Shown piece by piece: positions 58,089-64,000 of a stretch of 64,000 nt of DNA. The position numbers and the translations under genes are program-made. Numbering within the stretch: position 1 is the first letter of the stretch; the number at the start of each line of letters is the position of its first letter. The DNA is from Bradyrhizobium sp. ORS 278 (GTDB lineage: Bacteria > Pseudomonadota > Alphaproteobacteria > Rhizobiales > Xanthobacteraceae): NCBI RefSeq assembly GCF_000026145.1, contig NC_009445.1:6044501-6108500 (forward strand). The letters are read 5' to 3'. The notes beneath the pieces are model-generated. The model saw nothing but the letters and a program-made list of their open reading frames with translations, was not told the origin of the DNA and did no database searches.

Positions 58089-59387
58089 TCAGCAATCCAG
58101 CGTCGTGTCGCGCTCCCACTGCGTCAGATGGCGCGCATAGGCATTCCATTCCTCGGTCTTGAGCTTGACATAGCAGGGAATGAAATCGCCGAGCTTCTCG
58201 CCGAGCACAGTCGACGCTTCCAACGCGCGGATGGCGTCCAGCAGATTGAGCGGCAGCTTCTTGCCGGTCGTCACCGTATGGCCATCGGTGTACATGTTGA
58301 TGTCGAGACGCGTGCCCGGATGACGCTCATGGGCGATGCCGTCGAGACCCGCAGCGAGCAGCCCGGCCTGCAGCAGATACGGATTGGCGGCGCCATCGGC
58401 GAGACGGACCTCGAAGCGGCCGGCTTCCGGAATGCGGATCAGATGGGTCCGGTTGTTGCCGGAATAGGTCACTGAGTTCGGCGCCCAGGTCGCGCCCGAT
58501 GTCGTGCGCGCCGCATTGATGCGTTTGTATGAGTTGACCGTGGGGTTGAAGAGCGCGGCGAGCGCATCAGCGGAATGCATGATGCCGCCGAGGAATTGAT
58601 AGCCCAGCTTGGACACGCCGAGCTCGCCGGCCTCGTCCTCGAACAGATTGCGGCCGTCCTTCCATACCGAGACGTGAGCATGGCAGCCATTGCCGGTGAG
58701 ATCAACGAACGGCTTCGGCATGAAGGTGGCACGCAGCCCGTGCTTCTCGGCGATCGAGCGCACCATGTATTTGAAGAACGCGTGACGGTCGGCCGTCTTC
58801 AGCGCCGTGTCGAACTCCCAGTTCATCTCGAACTGGCCGTTGGCATCCTCGTGATCGTTCTGATACGGCTTCCAGCCGAGCGCCAGCATGGCGTCGCAGA
58901 TTTCGGCGATCACCTCGTATCGGCGCATCAGTGCCTGCTGGTCGTAGCAGGGCTTCGATTGCCGGTCCGCCGCATCGGACAGCTCGGTGCCGTCGGGCGA
59001 GATCAGGAAGAACTCGCATTCGACGCCCGATTTCAGCTCATAGCCTTGCGCCGCCGCATCGGCGATCATGTGCTTGAGCAGGTTGCGTGGCGCGTGGGCC
59101 ACGGGCTTGCCGTTCATCCAAGGATCGGCGGCGAGCCAGCCGACTTCCGGCTTCCATGGCAGCTGGATCAGGCTCGCCGGATCCGGCATCGCGAACACGT
59201 CGGGATCCGCCGGCGTCATGTCGAGCCAGGTCGCGAAGCCGGCGAAACCAGCGCCGGTCTTGACCATGCCGTCGATTGCCGCAGCCGGCACGAGCTTGGC
59301 GCGCTGCACGCCGAACAGGTCGGTGTAGGAGATCAGGAAATATTTTATGCCTCGTTCGCACGCGACGGCATGGAGACTACTCGACAT
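58089..59387 (-). CDS. gmaS: Gamma-glutamylmethylamide synthetase / type III glutamine-synthetase-like enzyme
   Basis: 432-residue glutamine-synthetase fold protein. KYFLISYTDLFGVQRAKLVP, GVECEFFLI, NDHEDANGQFEMNWEF and GRFEVRLADGAANPY mark the family shared by rhizobial GlnT and GmaS. GmaS joins methylamine to glutamate using ATP. AAGGGGA precedes the ATG. It is 80 bases downstream of mgsC in the leftward unit mgsA-B-C-gmaS. The mgd and mgs neighbours support GmaS over a plain glutamine synthetase, but activity cannot be proven from sequence. Confidence 0.85.
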   Translation of the reverse strand: MSSSLHAVACERGIKYFLISYTDLFGVQRAKLVPAAAIDGMVKTGAGFAGFATWLDMTPADPDVFAMPDPASLIQLPWKPEVGWLAADPWMNGKPVAHAPRNLLKHMIADAAAQGYELKSGVECEFFLISPDGTELSDAADRQSKPCYDQQALMRRYEVIAEICDAMLALGWKPYQNDHEDANGQFEMNWEFDTALKTADRHAFFKYMVRSIAEKHGLRATFMPKPFVDLTGNGCHAHVSVWKDGRNLFEDEAGELGVSKLGYQFLGGIMHSADALAALFNPTVNSYKRINAARTTSGATWAPNSVTYSGNNRTHLIRIPEAGRFEVRLADGAANPYLLQAGLLAAGLDGIAHERHPGTRLDINMYTDGHTVTTGKKLPLNLLDAIRALEASTVLGEKLGDFIPCYVKLKTEEWNAYARHLTQWERDTTLDC

Positions 59388-59467
59388 GGTTTCCCCTTTG
59401 AGTCCTCAGAAGACCCCGGCATCTTCTATCCGTCGATCTCGTCAGCGGCGCGCGCAGCACTGCCAGC

Positions 59468-60793
59468 CTATTTGTCGAGCCCCGGAATCCAATTGGTGCC
59501 TGCAAGCGGCACGCCGGCCATCGCCGCCGCCTCGATCGTCAAGGCGACGAGATCCTCAGGCTCGAGATTGTGCAGATGGCTCTTGCCGCAGGCGCGCGCG
59601 ATGGTCTGCGCCTCCAAGGTCAGCACCGAGAGATAGTTGGCGAGACGGCGGCCTGCCTTGACCGGATCGAGCCGCGCCGCGAGCGCAGGATCCTGGGTCG
59701 TGATCCCCGCGGGATCGAGCCCTTCCTGCCAATCATCATAGGCGCCGGCCGTGGTGCCGAGCTTCTGATACTCGGCCTCCCACTGCGGATCATTGTCGCC
59801 GAGCGCGATCAGCGCGGCCGTGCCGATCGAGACGGCATCGGCGCCGAGCGCGAGCGCCTTGGCCACGTCGGCGCCGGTGCGGATGCCGCCGGAGACGATC
59901 AGCTGCAACTTGCGATGCAGGCCGAGATCCTGCAGCGCCTGCACCGCGGGGCGAATGGCAGCGAGCGTCGGCAGGCCGACATGCTCGATGAAGACGTCCT
60001 GGGTCGCCGCCGTGCCGCCTTGCATGCCGTCGAGCACGATGACGTCGGCACCGGACTTTGCTGCGAGCGCCGTGTCGTAATAGGGCCGGCTGGCACCGAC
60101 CTTGACGTAGATCGGCTTCTCCCAATCCGTGATCTCGCGCAGCTCCTCGATCTTGATCTCGAGGTCGTCCGGCCCAGTCCAGTCAGGATGGCGGCAAGCC
60201 GAGCGCTGGTCGATGCCTTCAGGCAAGGTGCGCATCTTGGCGACGCGCGGCGAAATCTTCTGCCCGAGCAACATGCCGCCGCCGCCGGGCTTGGCGCCCT
60301 GCCCGATCACGATCTCGATCGCGTCGGCCTTGCGCAGATCGTCCGGGTTCATGCCGTAGCGCGAGGGCAGATATTGATAGACCAGGATCGACGAATGCCC
60401 GCGCTCCTCCGGCGTCATTCCGCCGTCGCCGGTCGTCGTCGACGTTCCGGCGGCCGACGCGCCGCGGCCCAATGCTTCCTTGGCGGGCCCCGACAGCGAG
60501 CCAAAGCTCATACCGGCGATGGTGACCGGGATCTTCAGCTTGATCGGCTTCTTCGCAAAGCGGGTGCCGAGCGTGACGTCGGTGCCGCACTTCTCGCGGT
60601 AGCCTTCGAGCGGGTAGCGTGAGACCGAGGCACCGAGAAACAGCAGATCTTCGAAATGCGGCAACGCGCGCTTGGCGCCGCCGCCACGGATGTCGTAGAT
60701 GCCGGTTGCCGCGGCGCGCTGGATCTCGGCAATGACGCTCGGGTTGAAGGTCGCTGAGAAGCGCGGCGGGGTGCGATGTGGAGGCGCGGACAT
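59468..60793 (-). CDS. mgsC: N-methylglutamate synthase subunit C (FMN glutamate-synthase-like domain)
   Basis: 441 residues from the ATG at 60793 (GAGG upstream). The longer frame enters mgsB and is discarded. It corresponds to the FMN/iron-sulfur central domain of glutamate synthase: AGMSFGSLSGPAKEALGRGA, TTTGDGGMTPEER, GQGAKPGGGGMLLGQKIS and VSGGIRTGADVAKALALGAD. It would form N-methylglutamate from gamma-glutamylmethylamide and 2-oxoglutarate. Called glxD in older rhizobial naming. Confidence 0.88.
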   Translation of the reverse strand: MSAPPHRTPPRFSATFNPSVIAEIQRAAATGIYDIRGGGAKRALPHFEDLLFLGASVSRYPLEGYREKCGTDVTLGTRFAKKPIKLKIPVTIAGMSFGSLSGPAKEALGRGASAAGTSTTTGDGGMTPEERGHSSILVYQYLPSRYGMNPDDLRKADAIEIVIGQGAKPGGGGMLLGQKISPRVAKMRTLPEGIDQRSACRHPDWTGPDDLEIKIEELREITDWEKPIYVKVGASRPYYDTALAAKSGADVIVLDGMQGGTAATQDVFIEHVGLPTLAAIRPAVQALQDLGLHRKLQLIVSGGIRTGADVAKALALGADAVSIGTAALIALGDNDPQWEAEYQKLGTTAGAYDDWQEGLDPAGITTQDPALAARLDPVKAGRRLANYLSVLTLEAQTIARACGKSHLHNLEPEDLVALTIEAAAMAGVPLAGTNWIPGLDK

Positions 60794-60803
60794 CGTGATA
60801 GCC

Positions 60804-61487
60804 TCAGTAAGCGTCGACATTGTCGATGTGGAAGTGATAGAGGCGCCGCGCCGAGCCGTAGAGCTTGAATTCGCCGGCGCTTGCATCGACGCCCGCGCGC
60901 TTGAGCACGGCGGCAAGGATCGCGCGATCCTCCTCCGTCATCGGCTTCTCGATGCAGTCGGCGCCGAGGCTCGCGACGCGGCCACGCACGAACAGCCGGG
61001 CCTCGTAGATGGAATCGCCGAGCGCATCGCCGGCATCGCCGAGAACGACGAGATTGCCGGCCTGCGCCATGAACGCGCTCATCGGTCCGATCGAGCCCTT
61101 CACGACGATGTCGATGCCCTTCATGGAGATGCCGCAGCGTGCCGAGGCGTTGCCCTCGATCACCAGCAACCCACCGCAGCCGGTCGCGCCCGCCGACTGG
61201 CTGGCATCGCCTTTGACGCGGACCTCGCCCGACATCATGTTCTCGGCGACGCCGACGCCGGCATTGCCGGAGATCACGACGGTCGCGTTCTTGTTCATGC
61301 CGGCGCAATAGTAGCCGACATGACCGTCGATCTCGACGGTGACGGGCGCATCGAGCCCGCAGGCGAGCGCATGCTTGCCGGAGGGATTGCTGACCACCCA
61401 GTGCGTCTCGTTGGTATCGGGCGAGAGCGCATGCAGTGCGGCGTTCAGCTCGCGCAACGGCGCAGTCGCCAAGTCAAAGCTCGGCAT
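60804..61487 (-). CDS. mgsB: N-methylglutamate synthase subunit B (GXGXG domain)
   Basis: 227 residues matching the C-terminal beta-helix (GXGXG) domain of glutamate synthase, here a separate protein: VVISGNAGVGVAENMMSG, GGLLVIEGNASARCGISMKG and NLVVLGDAGDALGDS. GGGAG precedes the ATG, which overlaps the mgsA stop by one base. Equivalent to rhizobial glxC. Confidence 0.88.
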   Translation of the reverse strand: MPSFDLATAPLRELNAALHALSPDTNETHWVVSNPSGKHALACGLDAPVTVEIDGHVGYYCAGMNKNATVVISGNAGVGVAENMMSGEVRVKGDASQSAGATGCGGLLVIEGNASARCGISMKGIDIVVKGSIGPMSAFMAQAGNLVVLGDAGDALGDSIYEARLFVRGRVASLGADCIEKPMTEEDRAILAAVLKRAGVDASAGEFKLYGSARRLYHFHIDNVDAY

Positions 61488-62380
61488 CAGCCACGCTCCC
61501 AGACGTAGACCGTGGCCGGCTCGGGCTCGAAGATGTGCGCTTTGTCGACGCCAGGCAGCATCGCCAATGCGCGATATTCCGAGCCGAACGCGACGTAATC
61601 GTCGGTCTCGGCCATGACAGCGGGCTTGCAGGAGATCGGATCGCGCAACACGGCAAAGCCGGTCTCGGTGCCGACCACGAAGGTGTAGAAGCCGTCGAGA
61701 TCGGAAAGGCTCGCAGTCAGCGCCTCCTTCAGTGAGGCGCCCTCGCGGATACGCCAGCTCAGATAGCCCGCCGCAACTTCGGTATCGTTCTCGGTCGCGA
61801 AGCGCATGCCCTCCCGCTGCAGCATGCGCCGGACGCCATTATGGTTCGACAACGAGCCGTTGTGCACGAGACATTGATCGAGCCCGGTCGAGAACGGATG
61901 CGCCCCGCGCGTCGTCACCGCCGATTCCGTCGCCATGCGGGTGTGGCCGATGCCATGGCTCCCGGCCATGCGCGGCAGGCCGAAGCGCTGCGTCACCTGC
62001 TCGGGACGGCCAACCTCCTTGTAGAGCTCCATGCGCGCGCCGCCGCCGACGAAGCTGATGTCGTCGCGACGCTCCACGAAGGCGCGCGCCGTCTTCTCCT
62101 TCTCGGCGCGGATCGACACCACGGCATGGGTATCGTGCAGAACAAGCCCCGGCGCCTCGTCGATCGCCTTGCCGAGCTCGGCCACGGCCTGCTGCAGGAC
62201 CTGCTCGCCGGCGCCGCTGATGGTGAGCTTGACGCGCCCTTCCGTCCGCGCGCCGTAGACTGCGAAGCCCGCGCTGTCGGGCCCGCGATCGCTCATCACG
62301 ACCAGCATGTCGCTGAGCAGCGCGCCGAGCTCCGGCTCCAGCCGTGGAGCTTTCAAGAACAGCCCGACGATTCCACACAT
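61487..62380 (-). CDS. mgsA: N-methylglutamate synthase subunit A (class II amidotransferase domain)
   Basis: 297-residue Ntn-type glutamine amidotransferase. Cys2 (MCGIVGLF) is the nucleophile; MSDRGPDSAGFAVYG and the GHTRMATESAVTTRGAHPFS loop are conserved. It releases the amine from the gamma-glutamyl amide and channels it to MgsC. GGAGGGAG lies upstream of the ATG. It is the first gene of the leftward mgsABC-gmaS unit, equivalent to glxB. Confidence 0.88.
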   Translation of the reverse strand: MCGIVGLFLKAPRLEPELGALLSDMLVVMSDRGPDSAGFAVYGARTEGRVKLTISGAGEQVLQQAVAELGKAIDEAPGLVLHDTHAVVSIRAEKEKTARAFVERRDDISFVGGGARMELYKEVGRPEQVTQRFGLPRMAGSHGIGHTRMATESAVTTRGAHPFSTGLDQCLVHNGSLSNHNGVRRMLQREGMRFATENDTEVAAGYLSWRIREGASLKEALTASLSDLDGFYTFVVGTETGFAVLRDPISCKPAVMAETDDYVAFGSEYRALAMLPGVDKAHIFEPEPATVYVWERG

Positions 62381-62622
62381 GCGCTGCTCCCTCCACCTCG
62401 TTGTGCGACGGGCCGAGCCTTCCCGTCAGGGTGCCGAACATAGCGCAGGCAACGTTCTCGTCAAGAAACTTTTATTCACTCGAAGAACGCCAGTCGTCGG
62501 ACGCCCCGACAGCCGTCCACGGCATGGACTCATCACTCGCACTGGCAGCGAGGGCATGTGCGGCGTATAGAAGTCTGAGGGCGGCTGCGCTGCGGCGGCC
62601 GATCACGATCGCGAGGTTTCCT

Positions 62623-63300
62623 GTGGCGAAAGGCGCCGCAAAGCATCCCCGGAAGCACGGCAAGGCGGAGACGCCACGGCAGGAGCCTGAACTTCTTACC
62701 GGCTCGATGGCGCCGAAGGAGGCCACGCCGACGCTGGAGACGGAGATCGGGGCCGAGGTCCGCCGCCTGCGCAAGGATCTCGATCTCACCGTCGCGGAGC
62801 TCGGCGCCGCCGCCGGCATCTCCGCGGGCATGATGTCCAAGATCGAGAACGGCTCGATCTCGCCGTCGCTGGCGACATTGTCGGCGCTAGCCAAGGCACT
62901 GAACGTGCCGATCGCGCGGCTGTTTCGCGAGAACGGCGAGGAGCGCGACTGCTCATTCGTGAAAGCCGGCCATGGCGTGCGGATCGAGCGGCGCGGCACC
63001 AAGGCGGGCCATCTCTACGATCTGCTCGGCCATTCGCTGGGCGGCGACGTCGTCGTGGAGCCCTATCTGATCACGCTCAAGGGCGACGCCGTCCCCTACA
63101 CCGATTTCCGCCATGCCGGCGTTGAGTTCATCTACATGCTCTCCGGCAAGGTGCGTTACCGCCACGCCGACCGCCTCTATCTGCTCGAGCCCGGCGACGC
63201 CCTGTTCTTCGACGCCGCCGCCCGCCACGGCCCCGAGGAGCTGATCAAGGCGCCGATGACCTATCTCTCAGTCATCATCTATCCCCGACGCAGTCGCTAG
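62623..63300 (+). CDS. XRE-family regulator with C-terminal cupin domain
   Basis: 225 residues from the GTG at 62623, which has CGAGG six bases upstream. The frame is open further left but non-coding in character, and an ATG at 62707 is the alternative. The helix-turn-helix (EVRRLRKDLDLTVAELGAAA then GISAGMMSKIENGSISPSLA) is followed by a cupin domain (GVEFIYMLSGKVRYRHADRL, YLLEPGDALFFDAAARHGPE). Such regulators sense small metabolites through the cupin. It is divergent from mgsA across 242 bases and probably controls it. Confidence 0.9.
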   Translation: MAKGAAKHPRKHGKAETPRQEPELLTGSMAPKEATPTLETEIGAEVRRLRKDLDLTVAELGAAAGISAGMMSKIENGSISPSLATLSALAKALNVPIARLFRENGEERDCSFVKAGHGVRIERRGTKAGHLYDLLGHSLGGDVVVEPYLITLKGDAVPYTDFRHAGVEFIYMLSGKVRYRHADRLYLLEPGDALFFDAAARHGPEELIKAPMTYLSVIIYPRRSR

Positions 63301-63434
63301 AAGGCGAACGCCTCGGTCGTGAAGACTGCACGCTGGCATGGACTTTACCCGAGAGAGCGTCGAGCGCCAGGCGGGTCGTCGCTCCCGTCAGGCCGGCCGC
63401 AGACAGGATCCAAAGGGTTGCCCATCCCAGCTGT

Positions 63435-63920
63435 TCATCTCAGTCTCGCGATGAGCCCGGAGCCTGATTGCATCAAGACACCGAACATCCAGCCGCCCGC
63501 GATGATCACCTCCCAGCGCGGACTGACCGGCGTCCCGAAGACGAAATCGTAGATCGAGACGAGCGCCGCGAACGCCGCAAGGAACCAGCCTATCTCGCCG
63601 AGGGACCTGGCAAGCTGGGGGACGAGCCTGGTCAGGCGCATCGCGCCGGCGGCGCGTGGCGGCGAAGGCACGTCGGTCGCGAGGTAGAAGGCCACTGTTC
63701 CGCTCAGGACCACCCCTGCGATGAACTCAGCATGATCAAAGATGGCCGGACTTGTCATGGTGAGCTGAGCCGCGACAAACGTCCCGCTCATCGCGCCTAC
63801 CATCGCCCGCCCGAAGCCTCCCACGACGCTGCTGCACCGACGCAGCAGATCGAGCCAGCCATCGTCCATCAACCACGTCTCATCGGCGCGCTCCGTTCCC
63901 TCGTCGAAAGTGCTGTACAT
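63435..63920 (-). CDS. Hypothetical membrane protein, 161 aa
   Basis: I start it at the ATG at 63920; the in-frame TTG three codons earlier is less likely. About four hydrophobic stretches are visible: near 33-50, 60-75, 105-122 and 132-150. There is a polar N-terminus (MYSTFDEGTERADETWLMDD). It is convergent with the XRE-cupin gene. I do not recognise the family. A gene whose last codons are at 63956-64000 lies just upstream on the same strand. Confidence 0.6.
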   Translation of the reverse strand: MYSTFDEGTERADETWLMDDGWLDLLRRCSSVVGGFGRAMVGAMSGTFVAAQLTMTSPAIFDHAEFIAGVVLSGTVAFYLATDVPSPPRAAGAMRLTRLVPQLARSLGEIGWFLAAFAALVSIYDFVFGTPVSPRWEVIIAGGWMFGVLMQSGSGLIARLR

Positions 63921-63955
63921 CCTGCGCAATTCTGCTCGGGGAAGATCCGGATCAA

Positions 63956-64000
63956 CTACGCGCGAAACTCGTCCACGATCGTTTTCGGCACGATGGCTCG
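63956..64000 (-). CDS. Possible C-terminal end of another gene (cut by window edge)
   Basis: Fourteen codons reading RAIVPKTIVDEFRA end in TAG 35 bases before the membrane-protein gene on the same strand. Too short to identify; listed as a possible operon partner. Confidence 0.25.
   Translation of the reverse strand, partial: RAIVPKTIVDEFRA

Overview
The window looks like chromosomal DNA of a high-GC alphaproteobacterium in the Bradyrhizobium group. This rests on recognisable protein families, the fused UreA-UreB urease subunit, a perfect FixK/FNR-type box, a tRNA-Ile(CAU) that encodes CCA, and palindromic/dispersed repeats of a type I associate with Bradyrhizobium. No database search was possible, so genus-level placement is an inference.

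Region 1 (1-7.8 kb): a leftward kdp operon for high-affinity K+ uptake (28-aa leader ORF, kdpF, kdpA, kdpB, kdpC, and the 5' part of kdpD running off the window). A REP-like palindrome sits between kdpB and kdpC. Three small unknown genes lie divergently. Region 2 (7.8-15.2 kb): an OFA-family transporter with a FixK/FNR-type box upstream and a clear terminator downstream, a TusA-like protein, molybdopterin genes mobB and mobA (divergent), a short CDF-like cation transporter, and two orphan periplasmic binding proteins. Region 3 (15.3-19.8 kb): tRNA-Ile(CAU) whose 3' 47 bp are repeated exactly 4.36 kb downstream. Between the copies lie a decayed TOTE-type primase-helicase gene and an AbiEii-type toxin with its own HTH antitoxin, and no integrase. 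Region 4 (19.8-30.4 kb): a leftward catabolic block (branched-chain-type ABC transporter, aldehyde dehydrogenase, carboxymuconolactone decarboxylase family protein, 3-hydroxyisobutyrate dehydrogenase family protein) and a hybrid histidine kinase. Region 5 (30.4-32.7 kb): a scarred stretch with a decayed oxidoreductase, an orphan three-TM gene related to modules of predicted conflict systems, and a highly structured repeat. Region 6 (32.7-63.3 kb): genes for scavenging nitrogen from urea, amides and methylated amines.

Within region 6, an AAA+/VWA (CbbQ/CbbO-like) pair converges on a complete urease operon (ureE-F-AB-C-G-D). Next come amiC-amiR (amide sensor and ANTAR antiterminator), a leader with a strong intrinsic terminator, a urtABCDE-type transporter, the aliphatic amidase amiE, an NCS1 permease and an alpha/beta hydrolase, all leftward. 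A GlxA-type regulator is divergent from four genes of the sarcosine-oxidase/N-methylglutamate-dehydrogenase family. These are followed by gmaS/glnT and three split-glutamate-synthase genes. Together they make up an apparently complete N-methylglutamate pathway for methylamine, next to an XRE-cupin regulator. The right end holds one unknown membrane protein and the tail of another gene.

The most interesting points are the integrase-less tRNA island with its toxin pair and broken conflict gene, the AmiC/AmiR-terminator-transporter arrangement, and the FixK/FNR-type box in front of an oxalate/formate-type transporter.
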